From Nemophila menziesii (lineage: Eukaryota; Streptophyta; Magnoliopsida; Boraginales; Hydrophyllaceae), in contig JARWIR010000005.1 in NCBI GenBank assembly GCA_029959085.1, positions 1,490,501 through 1,554,500 of the forward strand: a stretch of 64,000 nt of DNA, read 5' to 3'. A program made the position numbers and the translations under genes. The notes below the pieces were generated by a model. It saw nothing but the letters and a program-made list of their open reading frames with translations. It ran no database searches and was not told where the DNA came from. Positions within the stretch are counted from its first letter, which is position 1. Each line of letters starts with the position of its first letter. Positions 46,857 through 58,001 of the stretch are shown here, in pieces.

Positions 46857-47310
46857 AAGGTTAAGTTAAGGTTAAGGTTAAGGTTAAGGTTAAGGTTAAG
46901 ATTAAGGTTAAAATTTTGGATTAAGGTTAAGAATAAGGTTAAAATTTTGGGTTAAGTTTAAGATTAAATTTAAAATTTTGGGTTAAGATTAAGATTAAGA
47001 TTAAGGTTTGGATTAAGGTTAAGTGTAAAGGTGAAAGTTGAAGGTTAAGGTCAAGGTTAAAATTAAGTTTGAGGGTTAAAGTTGGGGGTTAAGGTTGTTA
47101 AGTTTAAGGTAAAGGTCAAGGTTCAGATTAAGGTTTGGGTTAAGATTAAGGTTAAATTTTTGGGTTAAGGTTAAGTCTAAGGGTGAAGGTTGAGGGTTAA
47201 AGTTAAGTTCAAGGGTTAAGGTTGAGGGTTAAGATTAAGGTTAAAGTTAAAGTTAAGGTTTAAAGTTAAAGTTAAGGTTAAGGTAAAGGTTAAAATTAAG
47301 GTGAAGATTA
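46857..47310. repeat. Degenerate (TTAAGG)n satellite, copy 1
   Basis: Hexamer ggttaa repeats with many variants (ggttgaggg, aagattaagg, gtaaaggtc). No long pure core. The preceding flank (ataaaattataaaatatta) is the same as at copy 2 (59516). Confidence 0.93.
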
Positions 47311-47715
47311 ATGTTTAACATGAACATGAACATCTTCTTCCATTGATACAGCTTCGGCTACACTTCCATAGCTTTTCGAGAATAACCCATGTAAATTCAC
47401 ATGGTTTCTCACCCAAAGCTCTTGTTTATACGGGAAATGGCAAACCTTTCGAAAACCCTTATTTGAGCAGAAATTAACGGAAGAATATTCGAGTAAGGTA
47501 CTAGAAGTGAGAGGGAATGAGTTTTTGGAGATTAAAGAAAGCTTATTTATGGATTGTTTTGCTAATATTCTCCACATAATTGGAGAGTTTTGATATGATT
47601 TTAGGAGGTTTATGAAGGGTTTATGAACTGGGTTTAGTAAAGGATCGATATTTATGCTAATAGAAATGGGGGTTTTGCTGCTGCACATCAAAGAAGAACG
47701 TAATCTGGGAAACAC
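47308..47715 (-). pseudogene. Gene fragment with mitochondrial-presequence-like N-terminus, copy 2
   Basis: The minus-strand frame contains MWRILAKQSINKLSLISKNS, FPLTSSTLLEYSSVNF, CHFPYKQELWVRNHVNLHG and LFSKSYGSVAEAVSMEED, then runs straight into the hexamer satellite (VHVHVKH). It looks like the first exon of a nuclear gene for a mitochondrial protein, possibly of the PPR type, but I cannot identify it. An inverted, shorter copy is at 41395. Confidence 0.5.
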
Positions 47716-48191
47716 ATGTGGGATTATAGCAAATTGATAGATTAATTGGCAATAATTGCATTATTCATGCGATAAAATGAATAAATGGCTAAAAATGAAA
47801 AAGAAAACTATAAATTAAAAGAAGAACTGGATAAATTAATAAACCTAAACCTTCTTTAGGGAAAGTAATGGGCTATGACTTGTTTTTTTATTTTTGATAT
47901 ACAAGTCCAATAAAGCCAATTTCACAGCCCAATATTCGAAAACCAAAATAATCAATATATTACAAAGTATCATGTGATATAAGATGATTTTTGTGGATCT
48001 TAAATCAAAGGATTATGTAAGAGTAGGCCCACCAAGTGGGGGCTATATTGTATTTTTTTTTTCTGCTAATCAATCAATTTTATTAAAACTCATTAAAAGT
48101 CATTTACAAACTTTAAGCATCTACTGCTCTTAACAGACTACATATTACAAAGCTAGAAATAACTAAGTACAGATTGAGCATTACAAATGAT

Positions 48192-49365
48192 CTAACTATC
48201 TTTGAAAACATTAAAAAGACTCCACTCGTTTGCTATTATTTCATTCTTGCTATTACTTCCATATTTCCTGCACCCCATTGATTTTACAGCTAGCATGTAT
48301 TGGATATTACTCAACATTTCATCCTTATTTTTCACCCTTTCATTATGAATAGTAGCATTTCTGTTCATCCACACCTGGTATACAAAACCTGTAATCCATC
48401 TACTAATGAAATAATTCAAAAATTTACTATTGGCTTCCAGTAACAACATTTCTATAAACTCCTCCCATGTACTACACTCCTTCCATCTGAGACCACTCCT
48501 TCTAACACACTCTTTCAATATCCATCTAGAGATTGGACAGGTCACAAATAAATGATCCCTGCCCTCAATAGAACTATGACAAGTTACACAAGACATATCT
48601 GCACTTATACCCCACTCACACATCCTAAACTTGGTTGGCAATCTATCCAAACAAGCAACCAAGCCATAAAGCTGCACTTAGGAATATTAGTTTTATGCCA
48701 TATTAATCTAGTCCATTCAAGAACCACTCCAGAGCCTCTAATTTCTTGCATAGTTTTCTTAAAAGAAAACTTATTTTTGCAACTAGCTGACCACCTAATA
48801 ATATCATGACCCTGCCCAGGATTTTTGATCATATCAGCATAGCCCCTTAACTCTATAGGAAAGTGCCATCTGCCCCTGCTGAAACAACTCTCTATTGTCC
48901 TATTTGCCCATTCATTACTATATACAAACTCTCTTTTTAAAGCAACACCTATATTTTCACCTTTAATCCATCTGTCCCAATACACATAAATGTTTGAACC
49001 ATTCCTACACTCATGGGTTATAAATTTATAGGCCACTCCTCAGATTTAAGATCGTTTTCCAAATCCAAGCTAAATCCTGTTTTACCTTTAAGCTCCAAAT
49101 ACAACAATCTTTACTAATATTACCATGAAACCACTTACTAAGTAGATTATCAATTTTCTTATAAACCCTCTAGAACAAACTAAGCATACATACCTTATTC
49201 AAGTGATCAATATTAGGTATGTTCAATCCACCCTCAGCTTTTGGCCTACAGACTTTATCCCAAGCAACTCTATCTCCTTTAGACCCTTCCAAGTTACCCT
49301 TCCACAAGAAACTTGATAGTTTTTGGTTAATTTTGTAAATTACATTTTTAGGAAGTAGGAAAACC
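48192..49365 (-). pseudogene. LINE ORF2 post-RT region and zinc-binding tail
   Basis: From about 49365 downward: YWCRVFLLPKNVIYKINQK, SSFLWKGNLEGSKGDRVAWD then KVCRPKAEGGLNIPNIDHL, followed by frames 49036-48605 (GSNIYVYWDRWIKGE) and 48677-48192 (DRLPTKFRMCEWG, MSCVTCHSSIEGRDHLFVTC). At least two stops or frameshifts. Same family as 22146-23017. Confidence 0.87.
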
Positions 49366-49379
49366 CTACACCAATAGCA

Positions 49380-50205
49380 TTGATACCTAAAGTTTCTGTA
49401 CCTTCAAATGTAAAATTGTTTAGACCTATTTCCTGTGTAAACACCTCTTACAAGACCATTTCCAAGATCATATCTGATAGAATTAAAGAGGTTTTGGATT
49501 CTTTAGTGTCTAATAACCAGTCAGCTTTTGTGAGTGGCAGGTATATTGGTGATAACATAGTGGTTGCCCAGGATTTACTTCATGATTATGAGAAGAAAAA
49601 AGTGACCCCTCGATGCACTATTAATGTAGACATTCAAAAGGCATATGATAGCCTTAATTGGGGCTTTTTATTTAAAACATTACATGCGTTTGAGTTCCCT
49701 TTGAAGTTTATTGAAGGGGTGATAATGTGTGTCACTACACCGAGTTATTCAGTTGGTGTTAATGGAGAAATGGTGGGCTATTTCAGTGGTAAGAGGGGTT
49801 TGAGATAAGGGGACCCAATGCCCCCTTATCTCTTTGTCCTTAGTATGGAGATTTTTACATCAGTTTTCAAGTTATGTGGGGAGAATAAGAATTTTTCATA
49901 TCATCCTGGCTGTGAATCTTTAAGACTAAACCACATTATGTTTGCAGATGACCTGCTTATTTTCTTAAAAGCAGATTATTTGTCAGCTAATGTGGTTAAA
50001 GAAGGAATTAATGTTTTTTCAAGACTCTCAGGGCTTAAGATCAATAGTAGCAAAAGTGAAATCTATTTTGGAGAGTTTCAGTTGAAGTAATGGAGGGTAT
50101 TTCAAAGATTTTGGATATAAAGAGGGGCTCACTACCTGTTAGATACTTAGGGGTGCCCTTAAATGCAAAAAAGCTAAGCAGGAGTGAAGCTAATAAGCTT
50201 GTTGA
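49380..50205 (+). pseudogene. LINE reverse transcriptase core (inverted 5' segment)
   Basis: LIPKVSVPSNVKLFRPISCV, then DNIVVAQDLLHDYEKKK, INVDIQKAYDSLNW (first catalytic Asp), a stop near 49806, and LNHIMFADDLLIF with the FADD active site at 49941-49952, ending GLKINSSKSEIYF and RYLGVPLNAKKLSR. Non-LTR RT fingers and palm. Confidence 0.9.
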
Positions 50206-50252
50206 GAGGCTATATTGTAATTTTGGCGTGATTTAACTATATTTATCACGAG

Positions 50253-50255
<3 letters not shown>

Positions 50256-50340
<85 letters not shown>
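50256..50340. repeat. (TA)n microsatellite, about 43 units
   Basis: Uninterrupted TA inserted in the duplicated unit. The counterpart at 45400 has only ttaatataatca, so it expanded after duplication. Confidence 0.95.
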
Positions 50341-50343
<3 letters not shown>

Positions 50344-50619
50344 TATTCTATTGAAAAATCCTTCTCGAACATGTTGAGAAGGATCAATTTTAGCCAACCA
50401 ATCATTGTAAGAATCCGTGTCTTGATAGATGTCGATCATTTTAAAAATCTTTGATGAAGTTATCCCATTGTACCACTAGTCCTCTATTTTTTACCGTCTG
50501 TTCCAAAATCACGATAAAATTAGTAGAATCAACCTCAATACACAGTTGTATAACTTCTCTTACGTACACCAACATCAATTTTTCATGCAATGAATTGTAT
50601 TACTATCGGTAGAACAAAG

Positions 50620-51410
50620 TTATATTTCTTGTGAACCCATTAACCCATAACCAATCTTTATCTAGTAGTAATCCTCTTGCGTCTCTGTACTTATTACTCT
50701 AGTTAACGTTATCATCTACTTGGCTCCCACCCTCGTTGAGGTTTGTACCACCCACCAATTCTACTTGTCCTGGATGATGTATATTACCTCCAGTCATATC
50801 TCCTCAAGCCCGACCATATTCTTTCTATATAGTTTTTACCTTCACAATTATTCTAGTAGTGTTTGGGAGTAAAACATTGAAAACACACTCATTTCTAGTC
50901 GTCCATATCACCCAAAAATTGTCGTGAACAAAATATTCCATGACACCTCATCAAAAACCGACTTACACCACGTGTTCCATTTCACCGTTCATGGTCTATC
51001 AAAACAATCAAGTCTAATCACCCTCGTTGTGTGCAACATATCTTGTTTCGTTTGGTGTCCTGCCCGTTTTCCCTGCTTAACCATTGTTATCTAGTCGTGA
51101 TATGTTATCACCATAACGGTTAAGGATCTGTTGTTCAGTCTGTACCACCCTAACCCAGAACTACCTCTTTACTTATGGTTGGGATTATAACATTGCCACC
51201 CAGCCTTTGTCATGTTCTAATGCCCACCCATGCTACGTCACGTTGTCTATTACGCGGTGTTATAGATGTTGTGCTTTATATGGTGCTCATTGTGAAACCA
51301 GCCATCCATGTTCAATTCTCTGTTGCATTTCACTTATTACGAGAGTCATTTGACGCAAGTAAGAATCAATCGCGGGACCAAGCTAAAGAAAAATGCATGG
51401 TGATCTTAAG
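50620..51410 (-). mobile_element. LINE 3' fragment, copy 3
   Basis: Third copy of the sequence at 9680-10410 and 45690-46445. It is closest to copy 2, in agreement with duplication of the whole 45-46.6 kb unit. Non-coding. Confidence 0.75.
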
Positions 51411-51537
51411 TACCAACTTTTGACAAAAAAACTTAAGTAACCAACTGAAAATAGGGACAGATCCCCATGTTTTACAAAATGAGACTTTAATCCACTACTA
51501 TAAAAAAGTATCAAACTAAACAATTAAACACACCAAC

Positions 51538-52701
51538 TGTTAGCCTCACTTTGTTTTTATTCCCGTTTTAATATTCGACAAATCATCATTTAAACTAAAA
51601 TTCATTTGGTATCACTTTAAAGGTTTTCCAAAACCCCTCATTAGATTAGTTGTGTTTAAATCCTTGAACTTTAGCTTGAGATTCAAAAGAACAGTGCCAC
51701 GGTACACCGGACGAGACACGCGGTACACCGCAGAGCCACGGACCAGAGGCGCAGTGCACAGGATAGCCCGTTAGTAAGCTAATGAAAATGCACGGTACAC
51801 CGGACCAAGGCGCGATACACCGGACTGAGGCACGGACCAGGGACGCGGTGCATAGGGTAGTCCGATCAGTAAGCTTGAAGTTAAGACGAACGTTTTCGCG
51901 GTGCACCGGACCATACCCGCGGTACACCGCAAGAGAGGGTTTTCTGCACTATTACTAGAGGACAAAGCTTATATCCGTTGGAGATAAAATAGATCCGTTA
52001 GATAGAAGCCTATTCACCGTTGGAAGATATTTTCAGCTATAAATTAGACCTCATTCAAGACACAACTCAAGCCTTCCATCTACCAATCTCAAGAGCAATT
52101 AATATTATCATTAAAGGAGGTTTCAAAGAAGCATTCAAGTCATATTCATTGTGAAGCTACATTGTTCATATCCACTCATTTAGGAGTTTAGTTACAAAGC
52201 TTTTATAAGCACCCCTAAACACTTTTCCCTTTCCTCTTAGTTCTTGTAATAGATTAAGAGAGTAGTGTGAGCATAGGTTTTATGCTTGGTTCCTTGTGTT
52301 GGTGATAACACAAGTGTATTTCCTTCAAAGGTTTTTGAAGTGGTTGTAAAGGGTTTGTAATCTCACCCGGTTAAGAGTTACGAAGATTAGTTGAGAATCT
52401 TGCAAATCCTAAGGAGGCTTCCTTAGGTAGTGGATGTAGGGAAACCGAACCACTATACATCGTTGTGTATCGTATTCTATCTCTACACTCTTTACATTTC
52501 CGCACTCTATATGCTTGATAAAATGCCTACATGAATAGTTTGATAATATTGTCTTTTAGGATTATCTAGTTCTTTACTATTTAGTTTGCTAAAACAATAG
52601 GATTCAAATTAGCTTTTAATTTTATTTACTTGAAATAAAATTAGCCGATTAATTTCTATTGTCCTATTCAACCCCCCTTCTAGGACGCATATAGACGGTC
52701 A
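51538..52701 (+). repeat. 5' LTR of Copia B
   Basis: Starts tgttagcctcac and ends catatagacggtca. It contains the GTAC block (51700-51930), three ccgtt(g/a)ga sites (51976-52025) and a TATA box ctataaatt (about 52037). The primer site tggtatcagagcc follows at 52704-52716. Confidence 0.95.
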
Positions 52702-52756
52702 ATTGGTATCAGAGCCTAGCTCTATTGTACTTAATCGTTTCTAGAGTTAATACGAT

Positions 52757-54551
52757 ATGGATTCTAATCAACCGGAAGGTTCATGTTCTACTAGAACTCC
52801 GCTTTTTGTAGGAAAAGACTACTTTGGATGGGAAAAGAAAATGGAGATTCATGTCAAAGGAATTGATTACTTTTTGTGGCTTGCTATCAAGAAGGGTCCT
52901 TATATTCCTTATGTTACGGGTAGTAGAACGGAGGTGAAAGATGAAGATGATTACAATGATCAAGACATAGCTAAACTCACCAAAAACAACAAAGCTATGA
53001 ACATCCTCATTAATGGGTTAAGTGTCACGGAATACGCTAGAGTTAGTGAATGCAATTCCGCTCATGAAATGTGGCAACTCTTAGAGCTATCATATCAAGG
53101 AACGGAAGATATCAAAGAAACTAAGATTGGTCTCTTTATCACTAAGTATGAGCTATTTCGTATGGAGCCCGATGAAGCCTTAAATGCTATGCATCAAAGA
53201 TTTTCTAACATTATCAACACCTTGAACACTCTTGGTCAAGAGTACACCAACAAAGAACAATGCCGAAAAATCTTATTTGCTCTTCCAAGGAAATACAAAT
53301 CCAAAATCAACTCTATAAGAGACACTAAAGATCTTTCAAAAATGATGGTTCATGAACTCATTTGCAACCTCATGACGAAAGAGCTTGTGCTTGAATAAGA
53401 AAAGATAAGAGATGATGAGGAGAAGAAGATTAATAAATCTATTGCTTTCCATGCCTTGAGTACCAAGTTGAAAGAACGAAAAGAAAGGAAGGAAAGTGAA
53501 GAAGAAGAAAACTCACATGAAGAAGAAACTAGTGAAGATGAAGGAGTGGCTATGTTGGCAAGAGATATGAAAAAATTCATGAGATACAAACGCTTTGCCA
53601 AGAAAGGAAGTTCTTCCTCAACCTACAAGAAGAATGTTAGAGTTATCAAACAAGATGAACCCACTTGCTATCATTGCAAGAAAGTTGGTCACATCAATAC
53701 TTATTGTCCTCTTCTTCAAAAGGAGAAACCTAAGAGAGCAATGCATGCTAATATCAATTGGGATACCCAAAATTCGGAGGAAGAAGAAAGTGATAACGAA
53801 AATGTTAATCTTGTTGCTTTTATAGGAAAACTTGAGAATGATGAAGATGCTTCTTCGGATGATAATACCGGTTCAACTCACTTTGCCTTTATGGCTAATC
53901 ATGATGAGGTAACTCCTAAATCTAAACTCTCTTTATCTAATGATGATGCTAGTGAACAAGATATTCATGAGGCATTTGATTCTCTTTACAATGATTTTTT
54001 AAACTCTATTGAAACAAACAAGGTTTTAACAAAAGATTTAGAATTTGAGAAAAATAGAACTAAAGAGGTTTTGAAAGCTTTGGAAGATTGTCAAAATCTT
54101 TGTGATGAATGTATAGATGAAAATGAAAAACTTCATCTTATTGAAAAAAAATCTTTTAGAAGAAAAAGCTTTGTTAGAGAAAAAGATTGTTGATCAAAAT
54201 TCTATTATTTTAAAATTTACAAGTGGGCAAGAAAACTTGGATTTGATTTTAGGTTCTCAAAGAATGGCTTGTGAAAAAAGTGGTGTTGGATATGATCCAT
54301 TCACTAACCAAAAATCCTTGAAAAATGTTTTTGTAAAACCAAAAATTTCAAATGAAATTCCATCTTCTTCAAAATCTTCTATCACTTGCACCTATTGTGA
54401 AAAACTTGGTCATGATGCATCTCATTGTTACTATCGTAAATTATTGAATTTGGGATCTCTTCTGCCAATTTGGAAAAGGCCTATATGGGTCTTAAAAAGA
54501 AAATCCACTAACCCTCGTGGAACCAAACCGAATTGGGTATCTAAAGCTTAA
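52757..54551 (+). pseudogene. Copia B gag, one stop and one frameshift
   Basis: ATG at 52757. The capsid region is open to a TAA at 53396-53398, where A has a Glu codon. The CCHC knuckle CYHCKKVGHINTYC lies in 53456-54193. An extra A in an A-run near 54150 shifts the frame, which continues in 54117-54551 with the second knuckle CTYCEKLGHDASHC. The defects fall at different places from those of A, so each arose after the copies separated. Confidence 0.9.
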
Positions 54552-54571
54552 ATTATTTTTGTATGTAGGGA

Positions 54572-55933
54572 TTGAGCATCAAGAAGCAAAATATATGGCT
54601 CCTTGATAGTGGATGCTCAAGACACATGACCGGGAATCCATCATTATTTACAAGTTTATATAAAACAAAAGGTGATAGAGTTACTTTTGCCGACAATACT
54701 AAGAAACGCGTTTTGGGTAAAGGTAACATTGGTAATATGAATTCTTTACTTATCTCTAATGTGTTGCTTGTTGAGGGTCTCTCATTTAACTTGCTTAGTA
54801 TAAGTCAACTTTGTGATGTTGGTTTTAGTGTTAAATTTGAAGCATCTAGATGTGTTGTTTTCAAAAATGATGAGTTAGATACTATGTTTATAGCAAAAAG
54901 ATCGGATAATGTTTTTGTTGTAGATCTTGAGAGTCTTATGTCTAAACATATTAAATGCTTATCCGTGGTAAATGATAGTTGGCTTTGGCATAGACGTTTA
55001 GGGCATGCTAGCATGGATTTGATTTCAAAATTATCTAGAAAAAATCTTGTTGTTGGTTTGTCTATTTATAAATTTGATAAAGATAAATTATATGATGCTT
55101 GTCAACTTGGTAAACAACATCGTTCATCTTTTAAATCCATAAATAAGGTCATCACCGTTAGGCCACTTCAATTATTGCATATGGATCTTTTTGGTCCCGT
55201 TGATGTCACTAGTCTAGGAGGATCTAGATATGTCTTTGTTGTTGTTGATGATTACACTAGATTTACATGGGTGATGTTCCTTGCTTTAAAAAGTGATGCC
55301 TTCAATGAATTTGCAAAACTTTGTAGAAAGGTGCAAAATGAGAAAGGCTACTCTATTACATGCATTCGTAGTGATAATGGTAGTGAATATGTGAATTCTC
55401 CTTTTGTGCATTTTTGTGATGAATTTGGAATTGAGCATAATTTTTCGGCTCCTAGAACTCCCCAACAAAATGGGGTAGTGGAAAGGAAAAACCGAACTCT
55501 ACAAGAAATGGCTAGAACAATGCTAAAAGAACATAGCTTGCCTACATACTTTTGGGGTGAAGCCGTTCATACGGCTTGTTATGTGTTAAATAGAGTTCTA
55601 ATTAGACCCCTTATTAAGAAAACCCCTTATGAGCTTTGGAATGGTAGACCACCAACTATTGCTTATTTTCGTGTTTTTGGGTGCAAATGTTTTATCTTAA
55701 ACACTAGGGACTATTTGGGAAAATTTGATGCTAAATCGGATGAAGGTATTTTTCTTGGTTATTCCACTAAGGGAAAAGCCTATCGCATTTTCAACAAACG
55801 TACTCGTACTATTGAGGAATCTATGCATGTTGACTTTGATGAGACTAATCCTTTTTGTATCAAGAAAGTAGTAGATGTTGACTTACATGAAGATACTCCA
55901 CAAGATCAACCCTTAGAATCTCTCAAGAATTAA
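54572..55933 (+). pseudogene. Copia B protease and integrase
   Basis: The open frame begins with a non-ATG codon (ttg) right after a tag. It has the protease DSG at residues 12-14 (WLLDSGCSRHMTG) and GAG-pre-integrase HRRLGHAS with the first Cys of the CxxC replaced (LYDACQLGKQ). The integrase core has Asp in LHMDLFGPV, Asp in IRSDNGSEY and Glu in VVERKNRTLQ. A 4-base deletion near 55922 relative to A ends the frame before RT. The lost zinc ligand would probably weaken integrase. Confidence 0.92.
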
Positions 55934-56145
55934 AATCGCATGATGAATCTCCTAAGGAAAATGGTCAAATCTCAAATGAAGCTAGTACGGATTTACCAAA
56001 GTGTTGGAAACATATCAAAGATCACCCAAGTGAATTAATTCTAGGTGATCCAAAAGAAGGTGTTACCACTCGTTCTCGTATTATTGCTCTATGTGCTCAT
56101 CAAGCGTTCTTATCTCAAATTGAGCCCAAGAATATTAAAGAAGCC

Positions 56146-57645
56146 TTGTTAGATGATCATTGGATTAACGCTATGCATGAGGAATTAAATCAATTTGAGC
56201 GTAGTAAAGTTTGGACATTAATGGAGAAACCAATTTGCCCTACTATTATTGGCACTAAGTGGATATTTCGCAACAAGCTAGATGACACCGGTATTATCAC
56301 TAGAAATAAAGCAAGGTTAGTTGCTCAAGGATACAATCAAGAAGAAGGTATTGATTTCGATGAAACTTTTGCTCCGGTAGCTAGACTTGAATCTATTCGT
56401 ATGCTACTTGCTTTTGCTTGTTATATGAATTTTAAACTTTACCAAATGGATGTCAAAAGTGCTTTTTTAAATGGTTTTATAGACGAGGAAGTCTTTGTTA
56501 AACAACCACCGGGTTTTGAGGATCCAAAATTTCCAAATCATGTTTTTAAACTTTCAAAGGCTTTATATGGTTTAAAACAAGCACCTCGTGCTTGGTATGA
56601 ACGTTTAAGCAAATTTTTGTTAGATGATGGTTTTAAAAGAGGAAATATTGACTCCACATTATTTATAAAAAGGTCTTCAAAAAATATCCTTCTTGTTCAA
56701 ATTTATGTGGATGATATAATATTTGGTGCTACTAATGAAAATCTTTGTGAGAATTTTTCTAAAAGCATGCATAAGGAATTTGAGATGAGCATGATGGGAG
56801 AATTCAATTACTTTCTTGGACTTCAAATCAAGCAAATGAAGGATGGCATCTTTGTCAATCAAGCCAAATATACAAAAGAATTGATCAAAAAATTTGGACT
56901 TGAAGATGCAAAGGAAATTGGAACTCCAATGAGCACATCCACAAAATTAGACAAAGATGAAGATGGTAAGGATGTTGATAAGAAAGTATATCGAGGTATG
57001 ATTGGTAGCTTACTTTATTTAACCGCTTCTAGACCCGATATTATGTTCCCCGTGTGTCTTTGTGCTAGATTTCAATCCTCTCCTAAAGAATCCCATCTTA
57101 GTGCCGTTAAGCGTATTTTTAGGTATTTGAAAGGAACCCTTTGTCTAGGACTTTGGTACCCAAGATTTACCTCTTTTGAGCTAATAGGTTACTCGGATGC
57201 CGATTATGCCGGTTGTAGACTTGATAGGAAGAGTACTAGTGGTAGTTGCCAATTCTTAGGTCAATCCCTTGTTTCTTGGTCTAGTAGAAAACAAAATAGT
57301 GTTGCTTTATCCACGGCCGAAGCCGAATATGTTGCGGCCGGAAATTGTGTGACTCAAATTCTTTGGATGAAACAAACCTTACTAGATTTTGGCCTAGAGT
57401 ATGATCGTGTTCCCATTCGTTGTGATAACACTAGTGCTATCAATCTTACCAAAAATCCTATTCAACACTCTAGAACGAAACACATAGAAATCCGTCATCA
57501 TTTTATCCGTGATCACACTCAAAAAGGGGATATTGTACTTGAATTTGTCACTTCGGAAAATCAACTAGCCGATATCTTTACTAAACCTCTACCCCAAGAT
57601 CTTTTTGAGAAAATTCGTTGTGAGATTGGCATGCAAATTCTCTAA
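56146..57645 (+). CDS. Copia B reverse transcriptase-RNase H, open frame
   Basis: 499 residues without interruption, ending at the natural stop. RT: KWIFRNKLDDTG, RLVAQGYNQEEGIDFDETFA, MDVKSAFLNGFIDEEVFVKQ, active site YVDD at 187-190. RNase H: SDADYAGC and LSTAEAEYVAAGNC near 389, then HIEIRHHFIRD. All catalytic residues are visible. It has no start of its own because it is the 3' part of pol, cut off by the upstream deletion. Confidence 0.92.
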   Translation: MLDDHWINAMHEELNQFERSKVWTLMEKPICPTIIGTKWIFRNKLDDTGIITRNKARLVAQGYNQEEGIDFDETFAPVARLESIRMLLAFACYMNFKLYQMDVKSAFLNGFIDEEVFVKQPPGFEDPKFPNHVFKLSKALYGLKQAPRAWYERLSKFLLDDGFKRGNIDSTLFIKRSSKNILLVQIYVDDIIFGATNENLCENFSKSMHKEFEMSMMGEFNYFLGLQIKQMKDGIFVNQAKYTKELIKKFGLEDAKEIGTPMSTSTKLDKDEDGKDVDKKVYRGMIGSLLYLTASRPDIMFPVCLCARFQSSPKESHLSAVKRIFRYLKGTLCLGLWYPRFTSFELIGYSDADYAGCRLDRKSTSGSCQFLGQSLVSWSSRKQNSVALSTAEAEYVAAGNCVTQILWMKQTLLDFGLEYDRVPIRCDNTSAINLTKNPIQHSRTKHIEIRHHFIRDHTQKGDIVLEFVTSENQLADIFTKPLPQDLFEKIRCEIGMQIL

Positions 57646-58001
57646 CCTTCTTATCATGCCATTATTGTTTAGTGCTTTTTGTGTATATTCTCTTGTTGCT
57701 AATATTTTCTTGATGTTATAGGGTCCTTGAAGCTTCTAAATTGTTATCCATTTACTCCTTTAGTCCTTGTTTTTACTCAAAATGTGTTTTGACCCCTAAA
57801 ATTTTTCAAAAATCGTATCATTAGTTCTTTTTGTTGTTGACAAAGGGGGAGAAATTTTAGTTAAACTTTTTCAAATGCATTTTGTGAGGGGGAGTTTTAT
57901 AAAAACTCTAGTGATTAGGTTGAGGGGGAGTTTTTGATCAAAACTTAATCTTAGGCATCTTCAAAAGTTTATGATTTGTCAAACATCAAAAAGGGGGAGA
58001 T

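Larger units (their letters stand above)
48053..50207 (-). mobile_element. L1-like LINE with 5' inversion (twin priming)
   Basis: A 2155-bp insert lies between 12-bp duplications ggctatattgta (48041-48052 and 50208-50219). The 3' segment (48053 to about 49370) is on the minus strand and ends in a T-run on the plus strand (the poly(A) tail). The 5' segment (about 49371-50207) is on the plus strand. Their coding content is consecutive, RT then post-RT region, with a small gap at the junction. This is the signature of twin-primed L1 integration. A paralogous empty site is at 45340-45380. Confidence 0.9.
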
